From Lachnospiraceae bacterium (GTDB taxonomy: Bacteria; Bacillota; Clostridia; Lachnospirales; Lachnospiraceae): a DNA stretch of 61,766 bases. The notes under the pieces are model-generated. The model did not search any database. It saw only the letters and a program-made list of their open reading frames with translations, and was not told the DNA's origin. Positions 42,946 through 52,481 of this stretch are shown here, in pieces. The stretch is taken from the NCBI GenBank assembly GCA_022769665.1, contig JALEIR010000018.1, positions 1 to 61,766 on the forward strand, in the 5' to 3' direction. Each line of letters begins with the position of its first letter. Within the stretch, counting starts at the first letter, position 1. The position numbers and the translations under genes were made by a program.

Positions 42946-44934
42946 GTGAGTAATAACAAGTTTCGGTACACAAAAGAATTTGATGCAAAATACGAATATA
43001 CCGGGAAAGACCTGGGAGCAGAATGTAGAAGAGGCAGAACCGTTTTTCGAGTATGGGCGCCTTTTGCGGAGAAAGTGGAATTGTGCCTTTACCGTGAAGG
43101 AACGGATTGTCAAGAGCTTCTTCAGGAGAGTCTGCCGGAAGAAGAGAGTCAGCGCATCCTGATGCACCCGGGTGCAAACGGAACCTGGAGTATTGAGATA
43201 GCGGGCAACTTACACGGTATCTTTTATGACTATCTGATTCATACAGACGGGAATGCTGTGCGGACGGCAGATCCCTATGCCAAAGCCTGCAGCTGTAACG
43301 GTTGCAGAAGTATGGTTGTGGATATGGAGCGGACGAACCCGGAAAATTTTGACTTGGACAAAGCACCTGAACAACAGTCGGAAACGATTATTTATGAACT
43401 GCATATCAAGGATTTTTCCCATGATCCCAAGAGCGGAATTCCTGAGGAATATCGCGGTAAATACAAGGCGTTTACGGTTGAAAATTCTTCCACGGCTGAC
43501 GGGGTACCTACCGGAGTGGCTTATCTGAAGGAACTGGGTATCACACATGTACACCTGCTTCCGTTCTTTGATTTCGGATGGCTGGATGAAGCGGATGACA
43601 GCCGGTTTAACTGGGGCTATGATCCTGTAAACTATAATGTTCCGGAAGGCTCTTTTGCAACGGATGTTCACGACGGAACAGTGCGCATAAGAGAGTGCAA
43701 GGAGATGATACAGGCGTTACACAAAGCAGGCATACGGGTAGTAATGGATGTGGTATACAATCATACCTTTGTTGCCGATTCCTGGCTGGAGCGTACTGCG
43801 CCCGGATATTATGTTAGAAGATATGAAGACGGCACATTATCGGACGGATCTGCCTGTGGAAGTGATATGGCAGTGGGAAGAGCGATGGTGGATAACTACA
43901 TTGCAGACTCTGTGATGTATTGGGCGAAAGAGTATCATTTGGACGGTTTCCGATTTGACCTCATGGGGTTGCTGACAACAGAATTAATGAACAGAATCAG
44001 AGAGGAACTGGATGCAGAGTTTGGCTCAGGAGAAAAGCTTTTGTACGGAGAACCCTGGAGAGCGGGTGAATCTCCCATGGAAGAGGGAACGCATGCAGCG
44101 CTGAAGGATAATATCGGAAAGCTTCATGAGAACATTGCCGTGTTCAGCGATGATACAAGAGATACCATAAAGGGCGATGTATTCCTGTCTCAGGTCCCGG
44201 GCTTTGTCAATGGAGGCAGTAAACTGGAGGACAGGGTTTTGGATGCCGTTGCGGGTTGGCGGGACAATGTGGATGGATTTTGCCCCAAGAGCTGTAATCA
44301 GGTAATCAATTATGTTTCCGCACATGATAACTTTACGCTTTGGGATAAATTGTTGTATACTTTAAGGGAAGAGCAATTGTTGGGAGACAAAATTCTTTAT
44401 CAGGAACCCTATGAAGATATTATGGCAGCCAATAAGCTGGCAGCTATGATTTATTTTACTTGTCAGGGACATATTTTTTTCCAGGCCGGGGAGGAATTCG
44501 GACGAACCAAGTATGGCGATGAAAACAGTTTCCGCTCCGCACCGGAAATCAATATGCTGGACTGGAGCCGCATGGCACAGTTCCATGAGCTTGTGGAATA
44601 CTATAAAGGGCTGATTGCCCTGCGAAAGACAATGCCCGGTTTGTATGACAAATCGGAGACTGCTTCTCATAGAATCAGTGGACAGACCATTCACAGAGAG
44701 GGTATGGTTTCTTTCTTTGTGGATAATGAGAACGGTAAAAAGACGCAGGAGTGGAAAACCCTGTACATTATCTACAATGCCTCGGATGTACCGGGTACCT
44801 TGGAGCTTCCGGCCGGAGACTGGGAAATACTTGCAGATAAGCAGATTTCCAACTGTCATAAGAAAGTGGAGCACATTTTTACCGTACCGCCCTGCAGTGG
44901 GATGATTCTTGGAATGAGAAGTGGAGAATTTTAG
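42946..44934 (+). CDS. pulA: Type I pullulanase (GH13)
   Basis: A 662-residue cytoplasmic debranching enzyme that cleaves alpha-1,6 bonds in limit dextrins or glycogen fragments. An N-terminal CBM48-like domain (TVFRVWAPFAEKVELCLY) precedes the barrel. The pullulanase signature is FNWGYDP near residue 223. Region I is VVMDVVYNHT, nucleophile D338 lies in GFRFDLMG, acid/base E369 in LYGEPW and region IV is SAHDN. No signal peptide. The start is GTG at 42946, with GGGGAG 9 bases upstream. The debranching gene follows after 12 bases. Confidence 0.95.
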   Translation: MSNNKFRYTKEFDAKYEYTGKDLGAECRRGRTVFRVWAPFAEKVELCLYREGTDCQELLQESLPEEESQRILMHPGANGTWSIEIAGNLHGIFYDYLIHTDGNAVRTADPYAKACSCNGCRSMVVDMERTNPENFDLDKAPEQQSETIIYELHIKDFSHDPKSGIPEEYRGKYKAFTVENSSTADGVPTGVAYLKELGITHVHLLPFFDFGWLDEADDSRFNWGYDPVNYNVPEGSFATDVHDGTVRIRECKEMIQALHKAGIRVVMDVVYNHTFVADSWLERTAPGYYVRRYEDGTLSDGSACGSDMAVGRAMVDNYIADSVMYWAKEYHLDGFRFDLMGLLTTELMNRIREELDAEFGSGEKLLYGEPWRAGESPMEEGTHAALKDNIGKLHENIAVFSDDTRDTIKGDVFLSQVPGFVNGGSKLEDRVLDAVAGWRDNVDGFCPKSCNQVINYVSAHDNFTLWDKLLYTLREEQLLGDKILYQEPYEDIMAANKLAAMIYFTCQGHIFFQAGEEFGRTKYGDENSFRSAPEINMLDWSRMAQFHELVEYYKGLIALRKTMPGLYDKSETASHRISGQTIHREGMVSFFVDNENGKKTQEWKTLYIIYNASDVPGTLELPAGDWEILADKQISNCHKKVEHIFTVPPCSGMILGMRSGEF

Positions 44935-44946
44935 GAGAGAAACAGA

Positions 44947-46920
44947 ATGAAGTTTTTATACGGAAGGCAGGACTTTAAAACCTTTGAGCGGGGAGAGGAG
45001 AACTGTTATTTGATGACTAACGGACTGGGCGGATTTTCCGCGCTCACCATGATTGGTTCCTGTAGCAGAAATGACCATGCGGTGCTCATGAGCTGCAGTC
45101 CCGCAGAGGCACCCAATCACCGTTATAATATGATACACAGACTGGAGGAAATTCTGGCAATCGGAGACAGAGAGTTTCATCTCTCCTCCCAGGATTTTGA
45201 GACAGAGGGAAAAAGGGAAGAAGGCTGGCGCTATCTTTCCTCTTTTGCGTATGAGGACTATCCTGTCTGGCGTTATGAGGTGGAAGGCGTGGAGGTAGTC
45301 AGACGAATTGTTATGATGCCGGGTGCCAATACTGTGGGAATTTCTTACAAGATAGAAAACCGTTCCGGTGTGAAAATCGTTTTGAAGGTATTGCCGCACC
45401 TGGAATTCGTACCCAAAGGAGCAAGATTGTCAGAAGAGCAGAGTTTCGTTTTTACAAAGGATGTGATTCAATCCAACGGAAGAAGCCTTCATTTTCGGAC
45501 AAACGGTGAGATAGAAGAATTACCGTTACGATTTGAGACGGATTTGTATTATGCGTATGATGCCTGTGACGGCAGAGCTGAGAGTGGCTGCACTGCGGTA
45601 AATCATTGTGTTGATTTTACGGTGGAACCGGGTCAGAGCATAGAGGGTAATCTGGTTTACGGTACGGAGCAGGTGAAAGAATCGTTTGAGGAGATAGCGG
45701 AAAAGTTGGTGTCTTATCGGAAGCAGCTTCGGGAAAAGGCAGGGTTTTCGGATGATACCGCAGATACCCTTGCTGTGGCGGCAGATCAGTTTATTTCCTT
45801 CCGGTCTTCCACAGACGGAAAGACCATTCTTGCAGGATATCCTTTCTTTGAGGACTGGGGCAGAGATACCATGATTTCTTTGACAGGATGCTGTATGTCC
45901 ACAGGTCAATATGAGACAGCGGAGAGTATCCTGAAAACCTTTATGATGTATGAAAAGAACGGTTTGATGCCCAATCTGTTTCCGGAGGGAAAACAGGAGC
46001 CAAGATATAATACGGTTGATGCGGCGCTGTTGTTTATCATTGCAGTGTATGAATACTTTATGAGAACCGGCAACAAAGCCTTTGTAATCGGCGCATGGTC
46101 AGTGATGAGAGACATTGTTGACAGATATGAGAAGGGTACGGATTATCATATCGGAATGGATACAGACGGTTTGATTCATGCAGGGGAGGGCTTTGACCAG
46201 GTGACCTGGATGGGTGTGCGTGTGGGAGATATTTTACCTACTCCACGTCACGGGAAGCCTGTGGAAATCAATGCTTATTGGTATAATGCCCTGAGGATTA
46301 TGGATTTTTTCTGCGACAGACTGAAAGGAGAATTTCCGGAGCCGGAAGAACACAAAAATTATAAAGAGATGGCGGAATTGACCGGAAAAAGTTTCCGGGA
46401 GAAATTTTGGAATGAGTCGGCAGGCTGCCTGAAGGATGTACTTTCCGGGCAGGAAAGCAACGACATACAGATTCGCTGTAATCAGATATGGGCGGTGTCC
46501 CTTCCCTTTTCCCTGCTTGGCAGAGAAAAAGAAAAGCAGGTGGTGGAAACGGTTTACCGGAAGCTGTATACTCCGCTGGGCCTGAGAACTCTTTCCCCGG
46601 AGGATTCGGAATTTAAGCCTTTTTACGGTGGAGAGATGCTGGACAGAGACCTGGCTTATCACCAGGGAACCGTCTGGGTTTTCCCGCTGGGGGGCTATTA
46701 TCTTGCCTATTTGAAAGTGAATGATTATTCCGAAGAGGCAAAGGCGCAGGTAAGAGCGCAGCTGGAGAGCATTACTGCCGCATTGTGTGAGGGATGTATC
46801 GGCCAGCTTCCGGAAATATATGATGGCGCAAGACCGGTTTCTTCCAAGGGATGCTTTGCACAAGCCTGGAGTGTGGGAGAGATTTTAAAAGTATATGAAG
46901 CATTGGAAAAATCAGTTTAA
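44947..46920 (+). CDS. Glycogen debranching enzyme-like amylo-alpha-1,6-glucosidase
   Basis: A 657-residue protein of the archaeal/bacterial glycogen debranching type (GH133-like). The N-terminal domain opens with EENCYLMTNGLGGFSALT, a conserved start. The (alpha/alpha)6 barrel holds AGYPFFEDWGRDTMISL near residue 300, EPRYNTVDAALLF and VTWMGVRVGDILPTPRHGKP, the conserved substrate-binding blocks. No secretion signal is present. Together with the pullulanase it would complete removal of alpha-1,6 branches inside the cell. Confidence 0.92.
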   Translation: MKFLYGRQDFKTFERGEENCYLMTNGLGGFSALTMIGSCSRNDHAVLMSCSPAEAPNHRYNMIHRLEEILAIGDREFHLSSQDFETEGKREEGWRYLSSFAYEDYPVWRYEVEGVEVVRRIVMMPGANTVGISYKIENRSGVKIVLKVLPHLEFVPKGARLSEEQSFVFTKDVIQSNGRSLHFRTNGEIEELPLRFETDLYYAYDACDGRAESGCTAVNHCVDFTVEPGQSIEGNLVYGTEQVKESFEEIAEKLVSYRKQLREKAGFSDDTADTLAVAADQFISFRSSTDGKTILAGYPFFEDWGRDTMISLTGCCMSTGQYETAESILKTFMMYEKNGLMPNLFPEGKQEPRYNTVDAALLFIIAVYEYFMRTGNKAFVIGAWSVMRDIVDRYEKGTDYHIGMDTDGLIHAGEGFDQVTWMGVRVGDILPTPRHGKPVEINAYWYNALRIMDFFCDRLKGEFPEPEEHKNYKEMAELTGKSFREKFWNESAGCLKDVLSGQESNDIQIRCNQIWAVSLPFSLLGREKEKQVVETVYRKLYTPLGLRTLSPEDSEFKPFYGGEMLDRDLAYHQGTVWVFPLGGYYLAYLKVNDYSEEAKAQVRAQLESITAALCEGCIGQLPEIYDGARPVSSKGCFAQAWSVGEILKVYEALEKSV

Positions 46921-46948
46921 TGGGAATGACAGCAGGAAGGAGAACGGG

Positions 46949-48682
46949 ATGAAGAAAAAATTAACCGGATGGTTATGCGGAGTGCTCAGTTGCGTGATGT
47001 TGACCGGAGTATTAACCGGCTGCGGACAGGAAGAGACGGTACAGGAGGAGCCTGCGCAGGTATCGGAGCAACAGGAACAACAGCAGGAGCAGAAGGAATA
47101 CCTGTACGTTGGCGAGAGTATTGTTTCTCCCAGAGAAGTGCAGAGCTTTGATTCTGCGGACAAGTACCGCACCTTTTATGAGATTTTTGTGTACTCTTTT
47201 TGGGACAGTAATGGTGACGGAATCGGTGATTTGGCGGGCGTGACGGAGAAACTGGACTATCTCAACGATGGGGACAATTCTACGGATTCCGATTTGGGAA
47301 TCACCGGTATCTGGCTGATGCCCATTATGCCCTCCGACACTTATCATAAGTACGATGTAAAGGACTACATGGCAATTGATCCCGCCTATGGCACCATGGA
47401 GGATTTTGAAAACCTGGTGACGGAATGTAAAGCAAGAAATATTAATCTGATTATTGATTTGGTAATGAATCACACCTCTTCCTCTCATCCCTGGTTTGTG
47501 GCAGCCTGCGATTATCTGAAGAGCATCGGTGACGGAGAGCCGGATTTGGAAGAATGTCCTTACGTGGATTACTATCATTTTCACAAGGGAATCCAATCCG
47601 GGTATTATCGTCTGGGAAATACCGACTGGTATTATGAGGCAGGTTTCTGGTCCGAGATGCCGGATTTGAATCTGTCCAATGAGAATGTCCGCGCTGAGTT
47701 TGAGGAGATATGCAAATTCTGGCTGGACAAAGGAGTGGCAGGATTCCGTCTGGATGCGGTAAAGGAGTTTGTCAGTGATGACACTGCGGCCAATGTGGAA
47801 ATATTGACGTGGCTGAATGATATGGTAAAGGGAATCAACCCGGATGCATACCTTGTGGGGGAGGCCTGGCTGGCGCAGACCGAGTATGCACAGTATTATG
47901 CCAGCGGCATTGACAGCTTTTTTGATTTTTCCTTTGCGGACAGCACAGGAAATATACAGAAGTTTGTGTCAGGACAGAAGGCCGCTTCCGATTACGGCGC
48001 CTTTTTGGTCAGAGGAGAGCAGCGTTTTGCAGAGCAGAATCCCGCATTTGTCAATGCTCCCTTTTACAGCAATCATGACATGGACCGTTCCGCGGGCTAT
48101 TATTCCGGAGCTGTAGCAGAACAGCAGATTAAGATGGCAGCGGCATTGAATATGACCATGAGCGGGAATGCATTTTTATATTATGGAGACGAAATCGGTA
48201 TGCTGGGCAGCGGAAAAGACGAGAACAAGCGTATCGGCATGCGATGGACGGCAGATAAGGACGCTCAGGGTATGTGCAAAGGTCCCGATAATGCGGATAA
48301 AAATATAACCCAGAACTATCCTGCGCTGGATGAACAGGTAAATGATACCTCATCCATATATACCTATTACAAGAATCTGATTCGGCTTCGCAACCAGTTT
48401 CCTTCCATCCGTAAGGGGACCACAGAGCAAATCAGTGCGTTTTCGGACAAGGAGCTGTGTGCTCTGCTGAAGAGTTATGAAGGCGAGAGGGTTGTCATTC
48501 TATACAACATTTCCGAGGAGGTAAAAACCGTAGATCTGAGCACCGGGACTTTAGCTGACGGAACCGTTTTGAATACGGGAATGCTGGAGGCGACGCTGGT
48601 GTCCGGGGATACTCCCGTGGCGGTGGAAGGACAGGTTCTGACGCTGCCGGAATACTCGGTGGTCGTGCTGGCGGTTGAATAA
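46949..48682 (+). CDS. Alpha-amylase family lipoprotein (GH13)
   Basis: A 577-residue surface enzyme. The signal (MKKKLTGWLCGVLSCVMLTG) ends with lipobox LTGC (Cys25), followed by a Glu/Gln-rich linker. The catalytic barrel carries SFWDSNGDGIGDLAG, region I LIIDLVMNHT, nucleophile D269 in GFRLDAV, acid/base E305 in LVGEAW and region IV YSNHDMDR, then a C-terminal beta domain. It probably trims alpha-1,4-glucans outside the membrane for import. AAGGAGA lies 5 bases before the ATG at 46949. It is third in the operon. Confidence 0.94.
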   Translation: MKKKLTGWLCGVLSCVMLTGVLTGCGQEETVQEEPAQVSEQQEQQQEQKEYLYVGESIVSPREVQSFDSADKYRTFYEIFVYSFWDSNGDGIGDLAGVTEKLDYLNDGDNSTDSDLGITGIWLMPIMPSDTYHKYDVKDYMAIDPAYGTMEDFENLVTECKARNINLIIDLVMNHTSSSHPWFVAACDYLKSIGDGEPDLEECPYVDYYHFHKGIQSGYYRLGNTDWYYEAGFWSEMPDLNLSNENVRAEFEEICKFWLDKGVAGFRLDAVKEFVSDDTAANVEILTWLNDMVKGINPDAYLVGEAWLAQTEYAQYYASGIDSFFDFSFADSTGNIQKFVSGQKAASDYGAFLVRGEQRFAEQNPAFVNAPFYSNHDMDRSAGYYSGAVAEQQIKMAAALNMTMSGNAFLYYGDEIGMLGSGKDENKRIGMRWTADKDAQGMCKGPDNADKNITQNYPALDEQVNDTSSIYTYYKNLIRLRNQFPSIRKGTTEQISAFSDKELCALLKSYEGERVVILYNISEEVKTVDLSTGTLADGTVLNTGMLEATLVSGDTPVAVEGQVLTLPEYSVVVLAVE

Positions 48683-48722
48683 CCGACTTTCCTGACGGTT
48701 AAGAAAAATTTCCCTGTGTTTT

Positions 48723-48759
48723 ACTTCCCCTCCATTGCCAAGGTGGGGAAGTTTTTTTA
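48723..48759 (+). terminator. Terminator of the pullulanase-amylase operon
   Basis: An 11-base stem with one mismatch, ACTTCCCCTCC (48723-48733) with GGTGGGGAAGT (48742-48752), followed by seven T residues (48752-48758). Confidence 0.9.
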
Positions 48760-48806
48760 TACTTAATTTTACCGGCCGGAAATCAAAGAAAGCGCAAGGT
48801 GAGAAA

Positions 48807-49880
48807 ATGAATTTAAGAATCGGTAAAAAAATCATTGAACTGAGAAAGACACGAGGTATGACACAGGAACAGCTGGCAGCAGCGCTGGGAGTTACGGCCC
48901 CGGCTGTGAGCAAGTGGGAGACAGACAGCTCCTATCCCGACATTACCCTGCTTTGTCCTCTGGCCCGGGCTTTGGGCACGGATGTGGATTTCCTGCTGGC
49001 TTTTGAGGAGGATTTGTCTCAGGAGAAGCTGGGGCAGTACATGGTGGAAATCATTACCCTGGCAAGAGAAGGAAAGGTGCAGGAGGCAGAAGAAAAACTA
49101 AACGGGCTGCTACATACCTATCCTGCGAATATTCCTCTGAAGTTCAGTGCCACGGCGGTGTTGTCCTTCTTTGAAATGAGTACTCCCGAATGTAAGCCGG
49201 AGGATAAGCAGAGGTGGATGAAGCTGAAAAAGGAGCTGGCATGGGCGGTGCACGATGATGGGAATCCCGCATACTATTTACCCTCCGTGTCTATGTTGGT
49301 GTCGCTGGCGTTGGCGGAAGAGGATTTGGAAAAGGCAGAGGAACTGCTGAAGGAGACTGTCACTGACACAGGAGATTTTACTACACTCTGGGTGCAGCTG
49401 TACATCAAAAAGGGAGAACGGGAAAAAGCATTGGAAACGGTACAGCGTCGACTGTATCAGTTGGTAGGTGAGGTGCGTACCTGTCTGATGAGCATGCTGG
49501 GGGAGGATTTGGCTCTTGACCCGGACAGGACTACGGAAGCATGCTGTGCCCTGCAGAAGCTGGATGATATTTTTCATGTGGGAGGCGGCATTGGTGTGGG
49601 TTTGTTTGCAGAAGTTTATTTACGTGCGGGGAAAACGAAAGAGGCGCTGGAATATCTGGAAAAGCTGGCGGAACAGTTGACAAAGGAGATGGATCCTCCC
49701 AATCCGCTGCTGTTTGCCCCGGCAATTGTTCCGGGACCGGAACAACTGAAGTGGAGCAAGGAGATTCGTATGGTAATTTTGCACAGCTTGGAAAAGGATG
49801 CCTGTTTAGAACCGTTACGGAGTGAAGAGCGCTTTCAGAGGCTGACAAAAAAAGTTGCGGATAGTCTGGAAAACAAATAA
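48807..49880 (+). CDS. XRE-type HTH regulator with a helical repeat domain
   Basis: A 357-residue regulator. The XRE/Cro-type helix-turn-helix is at residues 1-60 (GKKIIELRKTRGMTQEQLAA, then APAVSKWETDSSYPDIT). The remaining 290 residues look like TPR-like helical pairs (EGKVQEAEEKLNGLLHTYP; EEDLEKAEELLKETVTDTGD; KEALEYLEKLAEQL). Such proteins often bind a peptide or partner protein. AAGGTGAG precedes the ATG at 48807. It stands alone between two strong terminators and its target is unknown. Confidence 0.9.
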   Translation: MNLRIGKKIIELRKTRGMTQEQLAAALGVTAPAVSKWETDSSYPDITLLCPLARALGTDVDFLLAFEEDLSQEKLGQYMVEIITLAREGKVQEAEEKLNGLLHTYPANIPLKFSATAVLSFFEMSTPECKPEDKQRWMKLKKELAWAVHDDGNPAYYLPSVSMLVSLALAEEDLEKAEELLKETVTDTGDFTTLWVQLYIKKGEREKALETVQRRLYQLVGEVRTCLMSMLGEDLALDPDRTTEACCALQKLDDIFHVGGGIGVGLFAEVYLRAGKTKEALEYLEKLAEQLTKEMDPPNPLLFAPAIVPGPEQLKWSKEIRMVILHSLEKDACLEPLRSEERFQRLTKKVADSLENK

Positions 49881-49898
49881 GAATCAAATGCTAAAAAG

Positions 49899-49949
49899 AT
49901 ATCCTCCCGGATTGTATGCGTCTTCATATCAATCCGGGAGGATATTTAC
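49899..49949. terminator. Strong terminator hairpin after the HTH gene
   Basis: A perfect 16-bp stem, ATATCCTCCCGGATTG (49899-49914) with CAATCCGGGAGGATAT (49930-49945). It could also serve the lipoprotein fragment read from the other strand. Confidence 0.88.
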
Positions 49950-49994
49950 TTTCTATCCGACTCTCAAAAAATTTTTACAGTAATGATTATTTTA

Positions 49995-50399
49995 CTACGG
50001 GATAATCAATTCAAAAGTAATTGTGATATTCTTTGTCCCTGCAAGCAATGTTGGATCAAGCGGAGTAGCGGTAATATTTGATAAATCACCATCTACAGTT
50101 CTGAAGTTGCAACCATCCTTTGCAACCTGCTTCTGCAAGTCACCGCACCATCCGTTGTAAATATTAACTCTTGTACATTTTCCATTATCTGAACAAGTAT
50201 AATAATTTTCAAACGGTACAGCAGTACCATCCAGTGTAACTTCTTTGATATTCACAATTACACCCGGATACAAAACCTCTGCGTCTGCAATTGCAAGCGC
50301 GGCAAAGGTAAGTCCGGTATTTCCGCCTGCAAAGTCAAGACTAACGGAATATTCTCCTTCACCATCAACAACTACGTTAGTAGGGAAATCAAAAATAAT
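49995..50399 (-). pseudogene. Lipoprotein fragment, N-terminus lost
   Basis: The minus-strand frame encodes about 134 residues, from IIFDFPTNVVVDGEGEYSVS to TITFELIIP. It resembles the intact lipoprotein at 50985-51662 in layout (an ENGQYTLSFD-like strand, a central VDGTELTI-like strand and a TISVTFTL-like end), so the two were probably a tandem family. The frame runs out at about 50400, exactly where the FlhA-like plus-strand gene begins, and no signal peptide or start codon was found. A TTG at 50273 is the only in-frame start candidate. Confidence 0.65.
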
Positions 50400-50882
50400 A
50401 TGATAGCCGAGCCATTAGTTTTAGAATTTGGAGTTGGTTTAATCTCTTACATAGTTTCGGGGCTTGAAACAGATTATGTGAATAAACAACGTATGATTTT
50501 GGTTAAAAAAACTGGAAAGTTAATGCCTCTTTTACGAATTAGAGATAATACAGAACTAAAAGAAAATGAGTATAGAATTTCAGCCTTTGATAATGTCTTG
50601 TTTTCTGCGTTCATTGATGAGAATGAAGAAGAATCTTATAAAAGAATAATTGATGATGTTGCGAATGTTTGCGACAAGCATTATGGTGAAATTCTAAATA
50701 AGAATATTGTAAAACTTATGATAGACAATTTATCAGAATTGTATCCTGGAATTGTAGATGATATTATTCCATCAAAAATTTCATATCTACAAATTAAGGA
50801 AGAACTAAAAAAGAGAATTGAAGAAGGAAAATCTATTCGTAATCTTGTAGGAATTCTTGAAGATATGGAAATGAATATGTAA
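50400..50882 (+). CDS. FlhA-like export-gate domain protein or fragment
   Basis: A 160-residue protein resembling the cytoplasmic domain of FlhA/SctV, the export gate of flagella and type III secretion. Matching blocks are LEFGVGLISYIV, PLLRIRDNTELKENEYRI, DNLSELYPGIVDDIIP and the family-typical EEGKSIRNLVGILEDM. It lacks FlhA's membrane half and has only about half of the cytoplasmic domain. The base composition is AT-rich compared with the neighbours. The coding region begins where the minus-strand lipoprotein is cut off, so it may be a fragment carried in by a rearrangement. No other flagellar gene is in the window and no clear ribosome binding site was seen. Confidence 0.6.
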   Translation: MIAEPLVLEFGVGLISYIVSGLETDYVNKQRMILVKKTGKLMPLLRIRDNTELKENEYRISAFDNVLFSAFIDENEEESYKRIIDDVANVCDKHYGEILNKNIVKLMIDNLSELYPGIVDDIIPSKISYLQIKEELKKRIEEGKSIRNLVGILEDMEMNM

Positions 50883-50905
50883 AGTGTGTAAAGGTCATGC
50901 GGAAG

Positions 50906-50927
50906 TTTGTTACACTTTTGTTACACT
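50906..50927 (+). repeat. Tandem 11-base direct repeat
   Basis: TTTGTTACACT occurs twice in tandem, 23 bases after the FlhA-like gene. It may mark the right edge of the rearranged segment. Confidence 0.6.
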
Positions 50928-50984
50928 CGTAGATGATGTGCTGAAAAGCCCCTTTCTATCATATTTTTTGAGGTACAAATTCAT

Positions 50985-51662
50985 TCAAGTCTCATCTTCC
51001 CCCTGATTGGCATCCCAGGCTATATCTGAAAGAGTAAAAGTTACGGAAATTGTTGTGGGATTCTTTAAGGTTGTAAAGTTCGCTACATGCTCATCTGTAT
51101 TTGCAACTTCTTCCACTGCTGAACCATCCCATCCGTTAATTGGATCATTTGTATCAAAGATACCTGTGTTCTTAATTGCTGACTTTGCTCCTGTCTTAGT
51201 AATAGTAAGTTCGGTTCCGTCAACAACAACGGAATCGTACTTAATGTTACAAGCAGTAATGTTAGACGGTTCGCTCTTTGCAGAACCCATATCAAGAATG
51301 TAAATTGCGGTTAGATTCGTTAATGAATTTACACCCGCAGCAACAGCTGCATCTGAAAGATCCTTTGAGCAGTCAAAACTTAAAGTATACTGACCATTTT
51401 CTGATACTATGATAGACTCGCCGGCCTCATTTTTATAATAGGAATGATCGGCATCATTGTAATAAACATTCAATGCAAGCTCAACATAGTTCTCCGGTGT
51501 AGCAGGTGTATCAGGTGTTTCAGTTGAAGCAGGTACAGAAGCCGTACTGCTTTCTGCAGGATTTTCATCGTTGTCGTTTGACTTATTACAGCCGGTCAGA
51601 GCAAGCGACAAAACCATTGTCAGTACCATTAACATGGCTAACCATTTCTTTTTAAATTTCAC
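50985..51662 (-). CDS. Lipoprotein of unknown function
   Basis: A 225-residue lipoprotein. The signal MKFKKKWLAMLMVLTMVLSL is followed by lipobox LTGC, then a Ser/Thr/Pro-rich spacer (about 30-60) and a beta-rich domain (ENGQYTLSFDCSKDLSDAAV; YDSVVVDGTELTI; TTISVTFTLSDIAW). No catalytic motif is visible; the strand pattern suggests a surface carbohydrate- or protein-binding module. It is related to the broken lipoprotein at 49995-50399. Confidence 0.85.
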   Translation of the reverse strand: MKFKKKWLAMLMVLTMVLSLALTGCNKSNDNDENPAESSTASVPASTETPDTPATPENYVELALNVYYNDADHSYYKNEAGESIIVSENGQYTLSFDCSKDLSDAAVAAGVNSLTNLTAIYILDMGSAKSEPSNITACNIKYDSVVVDGTELTITKTGAKSAIKNTGIFDTNDPINGWDGSAVEEVANTDEHVANFTTLKNPTTISVTFTLSDIAWDANQGEDET

Positions 51663-51764
51663 TTTTTGTATCTCCCTTTTTATTTATTTTAAAAAAGCAT
51701 TACTATTTTATCATCTATTTGAAAAATAAAATACATTCATTTTTGAATATAAAAAGTGTGATTT

Positions 51765-52253
51765 TTATACTTTTAACAATTCATTTTGCCATCCCTTACA
51801 TACGTCAACCCATTCCAAAAAGCCGGAATATTGTTCCAGTTCAGAGATGGTCAGTTCGATTGCGCTGTTGCTGCTTCCGCAGGCGGGAAAAACAGTCTGA
51901 AATCTCTTTAAGGATTCGTCCAGATAGACGGTGACCCCTTCGTTTACCGCGAAGGGGCAGACACCGCCTACGGCATGACCTATCATGGTTTCCACTTCAT
52001 CAACAGTGAGCATTTTAGCTTTTGTGCCGAATTGTGCCTTATATTTTGCATTATCCACCTTGACATCCCCGGCAGCTACCACCAAAATCGGATTGCCGTT
52101 CACTTGAAAGGAAAGAGATTTTGCAATCCTGCAGGGTTCGCAGTGCAGCGCCTCTGCTGCCAGTTCAACCGTGGCACTGGAAACATCAAATTCAAGAATA
52201 CGGTCTTCTATGTTATATTTTCTGAAATATTCCCTTACTTTTTCGATTGCCAT
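51765..52253 (-). CDS. ybaK: YbaK/EbsC-family aminoacyl-tRNA deacylase
   Basis: A 162-residue protein of the YbaK/ProX editing superfamily, which removes wrongly attached amino acids from tRNA. Typical blocks are AAEALHCEPCRIAKSLSF, with the conserved lysine, GDVKVDNAKYKAQFG and IGHAVGGVCPFAV, and a C-terminal SNSAIELT. The ATG at 52253 is chosen because GGGAGG lies 10 bases upstream; the frame is open for 30 further codons but those read poorly. It appears to be a single-gene unit. Confidence 0.9.
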   Translation of the reverse strand: MAIEKVREYFRKYNIEDRILEFDVSSATVELAAEALHCEPCRIAKSLSFQVNGNPILVVAAGDVKVDNAKYKAQFGTKAKMLTVDEVETMIGHAVGGVCPFAVNEGVTVYLDESLKRFQTVFPACGSSNSAIELTISELEQYSGFLEWVDVCKGWQNELLKV

Positions 52254-52367
52254 TGTAAAACTGCCTCCCGGATAAACTGCATTATTTTTTTGGTATTTGA
52301 AAAAACATAAATCAAATATAGTACAGACGGCGAAATAAAGCAACTCAAATAATCCGAAGGCGTTTTC

Positions 52368-52396
52368 TTGTCATACAGATTTGTTTGGAGTATACT
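52368..52396 (+). promoter_or_regulatory. Promoter of the zinc-ribbon/esterase operon
   Basis: TTGTCA (52368-52373) and TATACT (52391-52396) are 17 bases apart. A G-rich leader of about 85 bases follows, with a short GCCG/CGGC hairpin but no riboswitch I recognise. Confidence 0.7.
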
Positions 52397-52481
52397 TACA
52401 ATAGTTGCAAGGTGTGCCGGCTGACGGCAGCAGGACGTATCAGGGTCTGTTCCCGCATGGAAGAGACTCACGGGGAAAGGC

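Noticed and set aside
52397..52481. Riboswitch or small RNA in the zinc-ribbon gene leader
   Set aside because: The G-rich leader has only a 4-bp hairpin and does not match any RNA family I recognise.
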